Of a DNA stretch of 64,000 nucleotides, positions 1 through 9,149 are shown piece by piece. The position numbers were made by a program, and so were the translations under genes. This DNA is from Robiginitalea sp. SC105. Its GTDB lineage: Bacteria > Bacteroidota > Bacteroidia > Flavobacteriales > Flavobacteriaceae. Location: assembly GCF_014243345.1 (NCBI RefSeq), contig NZ_JACLZF010000001.1:1972682-2036681 (forward strand). Reading direction: 5' to 3'. Numbering within the stretch: the first letter of the stretch is position 1; every line of letters begins with the position of its first letter. The notes under the pieces are model-generated. The model ran no database searches and was not told where the DNA came from. It worked only from the letters and a program-made list of their open reading frames with translations.

Positions 1-1560
1 CCTGCCTATTACAAGGACCTCTACAACGGCGAGGGATCCCTGCCGGATTATTACGACGGCAAGGTACTGGTATACGAATGGATGCGCGGCTGGATGAAGT
101 CCGTGGAACTCTTCGAGGACGGCACCTTCAACAAGATGGTTCCGTTTGCGTCCGATATTGAGCTAAATAACCTGATCGATATGGAAGTGGGCCCCGACGG
201 ACGGGTGTACCTGCTCGAATACGGTACCGGCTGGTTTACCGCAAACGACAACAGCGGCCTGAGCTATATCGAATACAATGGCGGCAACCGCCCGCCGATG
301 ATCGAAGGCCTGGAAATCGATCTCACCTCCGGTACATCCCCCCTGGCCATTCAGGCGACCCTTGGGGCTGAGGACCTGGAAGGGGATGCGATGCAGTATA
401 TCTGGCTGATGGGCAACGGCGACAGTTTGGTCACCGACGTTCCTACCCTTTCCTATACCTACGAGAAAAATGGGGAATATTCAATGATGGCCCGGGCCAT
501 GGACAATTCCGGGGAGATCTCGGAAGGCGTTTCCGAAACCATTTTTGTCGGAAATACCAGGCCCGAGGTGCGCATCTCCATGGAAGGGGGGAACGAATCC
601 TTCTTTATGCCTGGGGTACCCGTCAAGTACAGCGTGACCGTAATGGACGAAGGGGCTGAAATACCCGCGGACGACAACCTCTATATCTCGGTGGATTACC
701 GGGAAGGGATGGACGATAGTTCCAGGGATTTCGGACACCAGCAGGCTTCCGCCACCATTACCGGGAAGGCGCTTACCCAGAGCCTGGATTGCAAATCCTG
801 CCACAAGGAGAATGAGGCTTCCATCGGGCCGGCCTATATGGAGGTATCCAAAAAGTACCAGGAGGGACGGCGCAATACAAACCGCCGCTACCTGATGGAT
901 AAAATCCGCAACGGCGGCAGTGGCGTCTGGGGAGAGGTGGCCATGGCGGCCCACCCGGACCTGAGCACGGATGAACTCGAACAGATGGCTACCTATATCC
1001 TGTCCCTGGCGGATGAGCGGCCCCGGCCGCCTTCCCTGCCGGCAAGCGGCATGATCATGCCGGATGCCTCCCAGGCGGCCAACACGATGATCCTAACCGC
1101 ATCCTACACGGACCCGGGCCTCAATGGGGTCAAACCCCTGACGGGCGGGGACCAGCTGGCACTGACCGGCAACCGTATCTCCCCCCGGGAAGACATGCCC
1201 AAGGAAGGGATGCAGTCCATGAGCTTCGGAGGGATGGACCTGGTCCTGCTCAATGCCCCACAGGGCTGGCTGAAAATGGACGGGTACGACCTGACCGGAG
1301 TAAAATCCCTGGTATTGCAGGCGGGATGGCAATCTGCGCCCGCAGCCGGATCGGATTTTGAACTGCACCTGGGTAGCCCGGATGGCGAACTCATCGGGAG
1401 TGGCAGCCTGGACGCCCCAAGTGGGCAGGGGGCCGCGATCCCGGTAACCCTGACGCGGGAACTCAGCGGGCGCCAGCCCATCGTACTGACCTATAAACGG
1501 CAGGAGGCCGAAGGGGATGAACCGGGGATGATGGCCATTATGGGCATACAGTTCCAGTAG
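1..1560 (+). CDS. Secreted multidomain protein, C-terminal part: sugar-dehydrogenase-type propeller end, PKD, cytochrome c, C-terminal beta domain (5' truncated)
   Basis: The frame is open from base 1, so the N-terminus lies outside the window; 519 codons plus stop are visible. The first ~95 residues (DMEVGPDGRVYLLEYGTGW) look like the end of a glucose/sorbosone dehydrogenase-type beta-propeller. Residues ~97-177 form a PKD-like module and are followed by a second beta domain. A class I cytochrome c segment (~257-337) carries the heme motif CKSCH at bases 790-804 and a downstream Met-rich stretch (AMAAHP) that could give the axial Met. The last ~165 residues resemble a CBM6-like sandwich. Family members are exported, often with an N-terminal ThuA domain, and are thought to oxidise sugars with electrons leaving through the heme. 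The substrate cannot be read from the sequence. A hairpin terminator follows. Confidence 0.75.
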   Translation, partial: PAYYKDLYNGEGSLPDYYDGKVLVYEWMRGWMKSVELFEDGTFNKMVPFASDIELNNLIDMEVGPDGRVYLLEYGTGWFTANDNSGLSYIEYNGGNRPPMIEGLEIDLTSGTSPLAIQATLGAEDLEGDAMQYIWLMGNGDSLVTDVPTLSYTYEKNGEYSMMARAMDNSGEISEGVSETIFVGNTRPEVRISMEGGNESFFMPGVPVKYSVTVMDEGAEIPADDNLYISVDYREGMDDSSRDFGHQQASATITGKALTQSLDCKSCHKENEASIGPAYMEVSKKYQEGRRNTNRRYLMDKIRNGGSGVWGEVAMAAHPDLSTDELEQMATYILSLADERPRPPSLPASGMIMPDASQAANTMILTASYTDPGLNGVKPLTGGDQLALTGNRISPREDMPKEGMQSMSFGGMDLVLLNAPQGWLKMDGYDLTGVKSLVLQAGWQSAPAAGSDFELHLGSPDGELIGSGSLDAPSGQGAAIPVTLTRELSGRQPIVLTYKRQEAEGDEPGMMAIMGIQFQ

Positions 1561-1610
1561 GGAGATTGGATGCCGGCTTTCGTTTCCGGCAAAAAGGAAC
1601 ATACCAAAAT

Positions 1611-1638
1611 AAAAAAGGGCGCAACCGCGCCCTTTTCT
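1611..1638. terminator. Bidirectional intrinsic terminator between convergent genes
   Basis: A 10-bp perfect stem (AAAAGGGCGC, 1613-1622; its complement at 1627-1636) with an AACC loop has A-rich sequence on its left and T-rich sequence on its right. It lies between the stop at 1560 and the opposing stop at 1667, so it can serve both strands. Confidence 0.85.
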
Positions 1639-1666
1639 ATTTTCTATAATTGTTTTCCCATTCCTC

Positions 1667-2995
1667 TCAAAGCCCCTGGCCTGTTTCCGCGGCTGTGGAT
1701 CCCGGGGAGTCCGGGTCGGGGGCCGGTTTGTACGGGCCGTAGACGGCATCCCGGAATTTCTTGTGCAGGCGCACCGGGTCGTAGGGGAACAACTGCACAA
1801 ACAGCACGGCCGAGAGTTCGTTTACGGGGTCTATCCAGAACAGGGTACTGGCGGCCCCGTCCCAGAAGAATTCCCCTACTACCCCGTTGTTTTCCTCGGC
1901 ATTGGCCGGTGGGGCCACACGGACGGCAAAATCGATCCCAAACCCGACACTCCCTTTGCTGGGCAACCAGGAGCGTTCCTCCACGCTGTCCGGCAGGTGG
2001 TTGGTAGCCATCAGTTGGACGGTCTCAGGACGGAGGATGGTGGTGCTGTCCAGGGTCCCCCTGCCCAGCAGCATGCGGGTAAACCGCATGTAATCGTCCA
2101 GGGTGGAGGTGAGCCCCCAGCCCCCGCGGGTGAGCGGCCAGCGTTGCAATTGTTCGATCTTGGCGGTCGAATCCGGGAGCTGGGTAAGCGTGGCGTCTTC
2201 TTCCAGACGGTACATGGCCGAAAAGCGGCCGCGGTCCTCTTCGGGAACATAATAGCGGGTTTCTTCCATGCCCAGGGGGTCCAGGACCTTTTCCCGCACA
2301 TACTCCCCATAAGGCTGGCCGGAAATTCGCTCGACCATGAATGCCTGGACATCCACGCTCGGACCGTATTCCCATTGGGAACCCGGCTGGAACCAGAGGG
2401 GCAGGGCCCCGAATTTGGCACCGAGCTCCTGCAGCGTGTTTTCCCGGTTGAGCGGGTCGGAGGCTGCCAGTGCCTCGCTTAACCCGGGGATGTCCGGACG
2501 GTTCGGGAAACCAGTGGTGTGGCGGGTGATATCGCGGATGGTAATGGGGCGGTCCACCGGTTCCAGCAACATGCGTCCCTTCCCGTCCACGCCCGTATAT
2601 ACCTGCATGTCACCGAATTCCGGGGCGTATTTGGTAAGCGGGTCGTCCAGCTGGAACGCCCCGGTTTCATAGAGTGTCATCAGGGCCGTCCCGGTGATGG
2701 GCTTGGTCATGGAATAGATCTGTACAATGGTATTCCGCGCCATCGGTATGCTGTCTTCCCGGTCGGCATAGCCATAGGCGCCGAAATAGGCTTCCTGCCC
2801 TTTTTCATAGACCAGGGCAGAGATCCCGGCTACCTGGCCACGGGCCACCATATCCTGTAGCAGGGAGTCGATGCGCGCGGTTGTGCCCGGGGTGACCACA
2901 GCATCCGCAGATGGGGAATTGGACGCATTTTCTGCGGGCCCCTTGCAGGCAAACAACAGTGCGGTACAGACAGTGGTAAACAGGTATTTTTTCAT
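1667..2995 (-). CDS. Serine hydrolase, class C beta-lactamase-like lipoprotein
   Basis: 442 aa. The N-terminus is a lipoprotein signal with lipobox LLFAC (Cys17), so the protein is probably anchored in the envelope. The beta-lactamase/transpeptidase fold is shown by the SxxK motif S95-M-T-K98 and the second motif Y210-G-P-S. Family members (COG1680) include esterases, D-aminopeptidases and penicillin-binding-like enzymes, and substrate specificity cannot be assigned. The ATG at 2995 gives a proper lipoprotein signal. The gene ends next to a bidirectional terminator and is the last of a run of leftward exported-hydrolase genes; 138 bp separate it from the M1 peptidase gene. Confidence 0.85.
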   Translation of the reverse strand: MKKYLFTTVCTALLFACKGPAENASNSPSADAVVTPGTTARIDSLLQDMVARGQVAGISALVYEKGQEAYFGAYGYADREDSIPMARNTIVQIYSMTKPITGTALMTLYETGAFQLDDPLTKYAPEFGDMQVYTGVDGKGRMLLEPVDRPITIRDITRHTTGFPNRPDIPGLSEALAASDPLNRENTLQELGAKFGALPLWFQPGSQWEYGPSVDVQAFMVERISGQPYGEYVREKVLDPLGMEETRYYVPEEDRGRFSAMYRLEEDATLTQLPDSTAKIEQLQRWPLTRGGWGLTSTLDDYMRFTRMLLGRGTLDSTTILRPETVQLMATNHLPDSVEERSWLPSKGSVGFGIDFAVRVAPPANAEENNGVVGEFFWDGAASTLFWIDPVNELSAVLFVQLFPYDPVRLHKKFRDAVYGPYKPAPDPDSPGSTAAETGQGL

Positions 2996-3133
2996 ATCGG
3001 TGATTTAGGTTGATCTTTTGATCGTTTTACACATTCCCGGGCGTTTTGCGGATACCGGGGCCAATTGCGGATACCGGGCCTTATCAAGGGACTTCCGGCC
3101 GGTATCAGTTTTTGCCCCCGCGGTGTGGACTTC

Positions 3134-4783
3134 TTAATCATCGGCGGCCCCACGGGTATCCACCACCCGGGGCTCAATATAAAAATTCGGATCAAAACGC
3201 AATGGGGCGCCGGCCGCCAGGGGCACCGTTTTCCAGGCAGCTTCCGGGAAAATCCAGCGGGGTTCCCCGTCTGCCTCGATCCGGATGGGCATGTCAAAAC
3301 CCTCCACGATTTCCGTGTAGCGGAATTCCAGCTGGTCCCCGGCCCGGCGGTACTCCAGGGTCGGGACCATGGTGGTGCGCAGGTACTGGTCAAAAAAGGC
3401 GCTGAGGTCCTTGCCGGTATGGGCGCTGAGGTACGCCTCCACCTGGCGGGTGGTCACCGTCTGGTGGTAAAATTCCGAATTCAGCCCCCGCAGCACCGAG
3501 CGCCAGAGGGCATCGTCCTCCACCAGCTGCCGCAGGGTATGGAGCATGTTAGAGCCCTTGTAATACATATCCCCGGAACCCCTTTGGTTCACCCCGTAAG
3601 GCCCGATGACCGGGCGGTCGTTCCGGATATTCTGCCGGGTGCCGATCACGTATTCCGAAGCTGCCCGGGTGCCAAAATGGTAGTCCAGGTACAGGCTTTC
3701 GCTGTACGCCGTAAACGATTCGTGTATCCACATATCGGCGATGTCCCGGTAGGTGATGTTGTTTGCAAACCATTCGTGCCCGGCCTCGTGAACGATGATA
3801 AAATCGAAACGCTTCCCCCAGCCCGTGCCGGAGAGGTCCCGGCCGAGGTAGCCGTTGGTGTATTGGTTCCCGTAGGTGACTGAACTCTGGTGTTCCATGC
3901 CCAGGTAGGGGACTTCCACGAGCTTGAAGCTGTCCTCGTAAAACGGATAGGGCCCGAACCAGTATTCGAAGGCCTGCAGCATCATGGGTACCTGAATGAA
4001 CTGGCCTTTGGCTTTTTCGAGATTTTCGGGCAGCACGTAGTAATCCAGGTCCAGGGAGCCCTTCTCCCCCATGTAGGTTTCCCCGAAATGGGCGTAGTCC
4101 GCAATGTTGACGTTTACCCCGTAATTGTTGATCGGGTTGGCCACAAACCAGTGGAAGGTCCGCCTGTCGCCCAGGTCCTCCACCTTGCGCAACCGCCCGT
4201 TGGAAACATCCATCAGGGGTTTGGGAACGGTTACGGCAATCGCCATGCTGTCCGGCTCGTCGTACATATGGTCCTTATTGGGCCACCACGCACTTGCCCC
4301 GAGGCCCTGGCAGGAAGTCGCCGCAAAAGGCTGGCCCTCGCTGTCGCGGCTCCAGGAGAAACCCCCGTCCCAGGGCGCCCGGACGGCGACCCGGGGCTTG
4401 CCGCTGTAGGCGATGGTCACCGATTCAAAGGTCCCTGGTTCCTGCTTCTTTTTGAGTGCTATAAAATGCGCATTGCCCTCGCTCCGGTATCGCAAAGGCT
4501 GCCCGTCCTGCCAGATCCCGTCGATCTGCAGGGGTTCCTGCAAGTCGATTTGCATCCGCTGGCCTGCTTCCAGTACCCGGTAGCGGATGGTGTTCCGGCC
4601 GGAGATGTGCTCCGTTTCCGGGTCGACCTCCAGCTCCAGGGAATAGTAGTTCAGGTCCCACCACGCGCGTTCCGGGGTTATGCTGCCGCGGAGGCTGTCC
4701 TGCCGGGTGAAGGATTCTGCCTCCTGGGCAGGGGCGAGGGAGCACAGGCCTATCAGGCCAATCAGGGGAAGAAGGTGTTTCAT
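3134..4783 (-). CDS. M1 family zinc metallopeptidase (aminopeptidase), secreted
   Basis: 549 aa with a Sec signal peptide (cleavage near APAQ, residue 20). The zinc site H332-E-A-G-H336 with Glu355 (WIHESF) is the HExxH-18-E gluzincin motif, and G295-M-E-H matches the family's substrate-binding GAMEN-type loop. M1 enzymes remove N-terminal amino acids from peptides; this one is expected in the periplasm or outside. It has the N-terminal beta saddle and catalytic domain but no large C-terminal helical domain, as usual for ~550-residue Bacteroidota members. It sits 52 bp after the preceding gene on the same strand, consistent with co-transcription with the other hydrolases. Confidence 0.9.
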   Translation of the reverse strand: MKHLLPLIGLIGLCSLAPAQEAESFTRQDSLRGSITPERAWWDLNYYSLELEVDPETEHISGRNTIRYRVLEAGQRMQIDLQEPLQIDGIWQDGQPLRYRSEGNAHFIALKKKQEPGTFESVTIAYSGKPRVAVRAPWDGGFSWSRDSEGQPFAATSCQGLGASAWWPNKDHMYDEPDSMAIAVTVPKPLMDVSNGRLRKVEDLGDRRTFHWFVANPINNYGVNVNIADYAHFGETYMGEKGSLDLDYYVLPENLEKAKGQFIQVPMMLQAFEYWFGPYPFYEDSFKLVEVPYLGMEHQSSVTYGNQYTNGYLGRDLSGTGWGKRFDFIIVHEAGHEWFANNITYRDIADMWIHESFTAYSESLYLDYHFGTRAASEYVIGTRQNIRNDRPVIGPYGVNQRGSGDMYYKGSNMLHTLRQLVEDDALWRSVLRGLNSEFYHQTVTTRQVEAYLSAHTGKDLSAFFDQYLRTTMVPTLEYRRAGDQLEFRYTEIVEGFDMPIRIEADGEPRWIFPEAAWKTVPLAAGAPLRFDPNFYIEPRVVDTRGAADD

Positions 4784-4835
4784 CTTTTCAGTTTACGCGC
4801 GTCCGGGTTCAAAAATCCTGCCATGATTCCTGTGT

Positions 4836-6155
4836 TCAGCGGGATACCCCCGCGGGACCCGCCAGGATATAGGCGTAATCGCTCTGCCGTACGATGGAGA
4901 CCAGGTCGGATGCGTTCAGCAGTTCGTAGATTGCCTGTCGTTTATCGGTTTGGTTGTTGTAATAGGATTTACAGATCAGGTAGCCGACGGTGTACCCCAG
5001 GTCGTGAGGCCGGTCGTCGATGCTGCCGCCGTTGTAGAGCCAACGGGAATTGTCGCTTCCCAGCAGGTCCTCCCGCAGGTCGGCAAAGATCCGGTAGTGG
5101 TTCTCCGGGTCTTCCAGGAATTGCAGGTTCTCATTTGCCAGGGGTTCCCCCGAACTCAATTCTACCAGGAAGTCGCAGACCCCTTCGCTGATGACCCCTG
5201 CAAGGACGGATTCGCCGAGGAGCGTATCCCGGTAATTTTGCTGGAAATGCATCAGTTCGTGGAGCGTGAGTGCAGGGAGGTCCCCGAAGTTCATGATCGC
5301 CCCCCGCTGCCAGTCCGTGAGCTGGTCTGTGGGCATCCCATCCGACCTGCCGTACATATCCCCTCCGACAAAAAGGCCCATTTCCGTTGCAGTACCCCCG
5401 GTATTCAGGATACCGGGCACCACGAAGACCTTGGGGAAAACGGCCTGGGGATACAGGGACTGGAAACGCTCCATCCAGCGGGTGGTTTTTGCACGGAGCG
5501 ACAGGATGCTGTCGGGCCGGAATTGCTGCCGGAGGTACCGGTAATAATCCGGGGCACCGTTGACCATCTGCCCGTACATCTGGTCAATGCTCCCATAGCG
5601 GACGGTGTAGAAATCCCGGAGTTCCCTGGGCCCCTCCAGGATGAAGGCGCGCAGTTCCCGTCGGGCGGCAGTGGTATCGGCCATGGCCCTTTCAAAATAG
5701 GGCCAGAAGGCCTCCATGGAACCCAGCTCCATGCTGAAGTTGGATACATGCCCGACCGCTGCCGCAATGGAATCCAGCCGGTATCTGAGTCGTTGTAGGG
5801 ACGGGTCCGATTCCGGGAGCCGGAGCTCGGCGAATTTATCCAGGATATTGGGATTGGCCATGCCCCGGTCAATCGCCTGGTGGATCAGGGAGACCACCGA
5901 ATCGGGCCGGCCTGCCGATTCGAACGCCCAGGCCGCGATCAGGTAGAGTTCGGAGGATTTCAAATCCCGGTTCTCAGCAACCAGCAACTCCCCCAGCTCC
6001 TGATGCTGCCCCAGGCTGTCCAGGGTGTAGTAGGCCTCAAACAGCTGGTTGATATCCGGCAGGTATGACCTTGCGAGCGGGTCGTCGGCTGCGGATTCCC
6101 GGCACCCGGCCGCCAGCAGGGCCAATCCGGCCATAAGAAGGAGCGATTGCTTCAT
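4836..6155 (-). CDS. Predicted Zn-dependent protease-like lipoprotein (HExxH, DUF2268/GldB-like)
   Basis: 439 aa. The signal ends in lipobox LLAAGC (Cys18). The N-terminal third is helical and TPR-like. The second half contains H299-E-L-M-H303 and, about 20 residues on, SEGVCDF with Glu324, the arrangement of HExxH-type zinc peptidases related to DUF2268 and the flavobacterial GldB-like group. Peptidase function is inferred from this motif alone. The gene starts 6 bp after the stop of the M28 peptidase gene, so the two are almost certainly co-transcribed. An envelope proteolysis or folding role is plausible, but no substrate is suggested. Confidence 0.7.
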   Translation of the reverse strand: MKQSLLLMAGLALLAAGCRESAADDPLARSYLPDINQLFEAYYTLDSLGQHQELGELLVAENRDLKSSELYLIAAWAFESAGRPDSVVSLIHQAIDRGMANPNILDKFAELRLPESDPSLQRLRYRLDSIAAAVGHVSNFSMELGSMEAFWPYFERAMADTTAARRELRAFILEGPRELRDFYTVRYGSIDQMYGQMVNGAPDYYRYLRQQFRPDSILSLRAKTTRWMERFQSLYPQAVFPKVFVVPGILNTGGTATEMGLFVGGDMYGRSDGMPTDQLTDWQRGAIMNFGDLPALTLHELMHFQQNYRDTLLGESVLAGVISEGVCDFLVELSSGEPLANENLQFLEDPENHYRIFADLREDLLGSDNSRWLYNGGSIDDRPHDLGYTVGYLICKSYYNNQTDKRQAIYELLNASDLVSIVRQSDYAYILAGPAGVSR

Positions 6156-6161
6156 AGGTTC

Positions 6162-7499
6162 TTAATTCCTGAGGATGCCCGACGGAAAGGCCACCAGACT
6201 CTCATGTCCGTCGGCGCCCACCGCTGCAACCCCGAAAAAATAATTGTCGATTACGATTCCCTCCAGGGTATGTTCCGTGCCACTAATCAGGCGGAAGTGG
6301 TCCCAGGTGGGGGAGGTCGTATCCCGCCAGTAGACCTTATAGGCCACGGCACCGGGGACCGGGTCCCATTTGAGGCGGGCCGATGGCTCGACGATCCCGC
6401 CGATCAGTACATTTTCCGGGGCCGCCGGGGCCCACCCGAGGGAAGCTAGTGCAATGGCGTTGACCGCCGTCAGTTTGGCGGCATAGTCAAAGTCGACCGC
6501 CTCGAGGACATCCCCGTAGAGGATGCCATCCTCGAGCCGGATATCCTGGTGCTGCTGGGTGTAATTCTCATGGGCTTCCATGATCCGCACCCCCGCATAC
6601 CCCGCATCGTTGAAGGGCCGGTGGTGCCCACCCCGGCCGAAGCGGTCCAGGCGGTAAATCATCATCGGGTTCATTTCGGGCATATAGGTCAGGGTGGTTT
6701 TGTGTACATACCGCGCCAGCTGTCGGGATATGCCGTCTACCTCCCCGCCGAAAAACCGGCGTGCCCGTCGCTGTTGTTCGGTTTCGTTCGGGGGGACCGG
6801 CTCTGAGAAAATCCGGAAGTCCCGGTTGCTCACAACCCCGTCTACGCCGGTGGTATTGCCGATCATGTCGTTGTTGAGGATACCGATGATTTTCCAGTCC
6901 TGTTCGCCGGCGTATTCGGCCAGGCCCTTGCCCCCGAAAAGCCCCTGCTCCTCCCCGGACAGGCCGGTAAAGACCACGCTGTTCCGGAATTTATAACGGG
7001 ATAAGACGCGGGCGGCCTCCAGCACCCCGGCCATCCCGCTGGCGTTGTCATTGGCCCCGGGGGAGTCCGAGGTGAAATCCGTCGCGTCACTGACCCGGGA
7101 GTCGATGTCCCCGCTCATAATGACGTAGCGCCCCGGGTTGTCGGTACCCCGGAGGATGGCCACCACGTTGACCACCCAGACGTCCCGGATGATCCGGTTG
7201 TTTTCGCCTTCCGGCACCAGGTTGCGCTGGTAAAACACCTCCAGGCACCCCCCACAGTCCGCGGAAATTTTATCAAATTCCTTTTTGATCCAGCGACGGG
7301 CCGCCCCGATTCCACGCGTATCGGATACCGTATCGCTCAGCGTATGCCTCGTGCCAAAGCCGGCAAGGGTGGAAATGTCAGACTCCAGGCGGTCGGCCGA
7401 AACGGAGCCGATGATGTCGTACATGCGCGGATCGGCCTGGGCCAGTAAGCCTGAGGAAAATAAAATCAGGGTTGGGAGGAGAAGTAGTTTCAATTTCAT
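6162..7499 (-). CDS. M28 family metallopeptidase with C-terminal FnIII-like domain, secreted
   Basis: 445 aa with a signal peptide ending LLAQ. The M28 di-zinc aminopeptidase core is visible: GAND151-NASG, G182-E-E-QG (Glu183/184), NND211-MIGN and RGGHHRPFND. The first ligand motif, usually GHxDS, reads GDIDS with Asp131 in place of His. Residues ~365-440 form a fibronectin type III-like module, common in secreted flavobacterial peptidases. The ATG overlaps the TGA of the upstream channel gene by 4 bp (bases 7496-7499), implying translational coupling. Expected role: release of amino acids from peptides outside the inner membrane. Confidence 0.87.
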   Translation of the reverse strand: MKLKLLLLPTLILFSSGLLAQADPRMYDIIGSVSADRLESDISTLAGFGTRHTLSDTVSDTRGIGAARRWIKKEFDKISADCGGCLEVFYQRNLVPEGENNRIIRDVWVVNVVAILRGTDNPGRYVIMSGDIDSRVSDATDFTSDSPGANDNASGMAGVLEAARVLSRYKFRNSVVFTGLSGEEQGLFGGKGLAEYAGEQDWKIIGILNNDMIGNTTGVDGVVSNRDFRIFSEPVPPNETEQQRRARRFFGGEVDGISRQLARYVHKTTLTYMPEMNPMMIYRLDRFGRGGHHRPFNDAGYAGVRIMEAHENYTQQHQDIRLEDGILYGDVLEAVDFDYAAKLTAVNAIALASLGWAPAAPENVLIGGIVEPSARLKWDPVPGAVAYKVYWRDTTSPTWDHFRLISGTEHTLEGIVIDNYFFGVAAVGADGHESLVAFPSGILRN

Positions 7500-8125
7500 A
7501 AATCGATGTCTTTGAATTTGCGTTTAAACCATTGGGAATGCCAGTAACACAAAGGCCCCAGCAGCCCGTATATAAACCCGGGCAATCCGATCCCGATACC
7601 GACCTGGGCAAAGGCCAGTACCATGGATAGGAGCGCTACCAGGACGTAGATAGAAAAATGGCGCGCGTAGAACAGGCTGATCAGGGCCGGCTCAATGGCG
7701 CGGAGTTTTTTAAAGGAGCGGAAATACATCCCCGCGAAGCACAGGAAGATCAGGGCAAAGCCCAGGCCGTACATCCGGAAGAGGTTGGCAAGCCCCTCTT
7801 TGGTGATGGCCTGGTCGCCCAGCCAGGAACTCACCAGGGATTTCAGCGGGAACACATAGTACAGGATGAAAAAGAGCAGCAGGGTATTGATCGCGATGAT
7901 CCAGTTATCCACATACCCGGACCTCCGGAAATAATTGTAGTGGACCGTCCAGAACGCCACCAGGACAAAAAAGCTCGCTGCAAAAGCCAGGAAACTGGTC
8001 CCCTTTGCCCGGAGCACCTCAAAGTTGCCATCCCATTCGAACCCGACCACCAGCAGGGTAGCGGCAAAGGCCAGCACCCCATCACTGAAGGCTTCAAGTC
8101 GTCCGGTGTTATGTGGAAATTTCAT
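7496..8125 (-). CDS. TMEM175-family (DUF1211) potassium channel
   Basis: 209 aa with about six hydrophobic segments. Residues 9-17 (RLEAFSDGV), followed by LAFAATLLV, are the signature of the TMEM175/DUF1211 family, in which the FSDG segment starts the pore-lining helix 1. Bacterial members have one six-helix repeat and form tetrameric, K+-selective leak channels in the inner membrane. Length and topology fit a bacterial member. The stop overlaps the start of the M28 peptidase gene, an unusual coupling of a channel with a secreted peptidase that may only reflect transcript compaction. The start ATG at 8125 lies 59 bp from the upstream gene's stop. Confidence 0.88.
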   Translation of the reverse strand: MKFPHNTGRLEAFSDGVLAFAATLLVVGFEWDGNFEVLRAKGTSFLAFAASFFVLVAFWTVHYNYFRRSGYVDNWIIAINTLLLFFILYYVFPLKSLVSSWLGDQAITKEGLANLFRMYGLGFALIFLCFAGMYFRSFKKLRAIEPALISLFYARHFSIYVLVALLSMVLAFAQVGIGIGLPGFIYGLLGPLCYWHSQWFKRKFKDIDL

Positions 8126-8184
8126 GGTTAGTCACAAATTTCGGTCATTCAGCTGATTTTCCCGCCCCAAAATCTCCGAGATCG

Positions 8185-9105
8185 CTATTCGGGTTCGGCC
8201 ACCAGGGCCAGCAGATCGCCCCCGGGATTGAGGGCCAGGCGGCTGATCCTGCCTATCCCGGGCGGCAACCGGTACCCCATTGTCCACTTGCCATCCCCAT
8301 CGGTTCGGTAAAGCAGGAGCGCGTTCCCCTGCCCGCCCACCACGGTTCGTTCATCCCACCAGCAGATGTCCTGCATGCCTTCCGGGAGTCGGGTAATCTC
8401 CGAAGTGGCCCCGGAAACCGGGTCCATGGATTTGAGGGTGGGGCTCCCGCCTTCCAGGGCTACAAAACTGATGCGGCCCGTCCCGGGGATACGCTGCAGG
8501 GACCGGCCCACGTTTTTCTGGTGGGTATAGGCATTCCCCGCCCCGGGACGCGCCACCACGAGGTCCATCCCCTGTTCGGTCAGGACGGTGCACACCAGGA
8601 TATCCGGGGATACCCAGAGGTGGTACCCGACCTTGAGGTCCTTCAGCATCAGCCGGGAGGTATCGCTGTTGTAACGGTACAGGCGCTGGAGCCCGCTGGT
8701 ATCCAGGCGGATGGCCGAAATATCCCGGGTGCCTGGGATTGGGAGGGGGGAGTATTCGCTCCCGCCTGGGGTATCGCTGAGCCATTGAAGCTCCCCGGTG
8801 CCCGGGTCGTACCGGGCGATGTCGGTCTGCCCGGCACGCGTCCGGGAATACAGCAGCAACCCGTCCCCGGTAAAGGACGGCTGGTTGTCGTACCCCGGGT
8901 TTTCGGTGATATTGACCGGGGTCCCCAGTAGCAGGGAATCGCTGTTGGGCAAAACGGGGATCAGGTAGATTTCGGAATCGGGCTGTGCATGGGTACCCTG
9001 GATTCCGGCCAGGAAAACCAGGGCTGACCCAAAAAGCCTGAAGCGTTTTCCTAAGCCGCTCAGACCTGCAGAAATCCGGGGGCACATAAGGTGTGTATTT
9101 GCCAT
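8185..9105 (-). CDS. TolB-like beta-propeller protein, exported
   Basis: 306 aa. A hydrophobic signal segment (GSALVFLAGIQGTHA) after a long basic n-region predicts export. The mature part has repeated propeller blades of the PD40/TolB type (for example QPSFTGDGLLLYSRTRAGQTDIARYD and later IGRISRLALNPGGDLLALV). No catalytic motif is visible, so a binding or scaffold role is likely. An in-frame ATG at 9087 gives a shorter, more typical signal peptide, and a promoter-like element at 9109-9116 would place transcription start at or after the ATG at 9105, which favours the shorter form. The gene is 44 bp downstream of the trehalose synthase gene. Confidence 0.65.
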   Translation of the reverse strand: MANTHLMCPRISAGLSGLGKRFRLFGSALVFLAGIQGTHAQPDSEIYLIPVLPNSDSLLLGTPVNITENPGYDNQPSFTGDGLLLYSRTRAGQTDIARYDPGTGELQWLSDTPGGSEYSPLPIPGTRDISAIRLDTSGLQRLYRYNSDTSRLMLKDLKVGYHLWVSPDILVCTVLTEQGMDLVVARPGAGNAYTHQKNVGRSLQRIPGTGRISFVALEGGSPTLKSMDPVSGATSEITRLPEGMQDICWWDERTVVGGQGNALLLYRTDGDGKWTMGYRLPPGIGRISRLALNPGGDLLALVAEPE

Positions 9106-9108
9106 TGA

Positions 9109-9139
9109 GAAATGTAGCTATTTCGGGGTAGCTGTGCAA
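9109..9139 (-). promoter_or_regulatory. Candidate promoter for the TolB-like gene
   Basis: On the minus strand TTG (9137-9139) is followed after 20 nt by TACATTTC (9109-9116), one mismatch from the Bacteroidota -7 element TAnnTTTG. It could start transcription of the leftward hydrolase run separately from the trehalose gene. Confidence 0.4.
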
Positions 9140-9149
9140 CCGAATGCAC

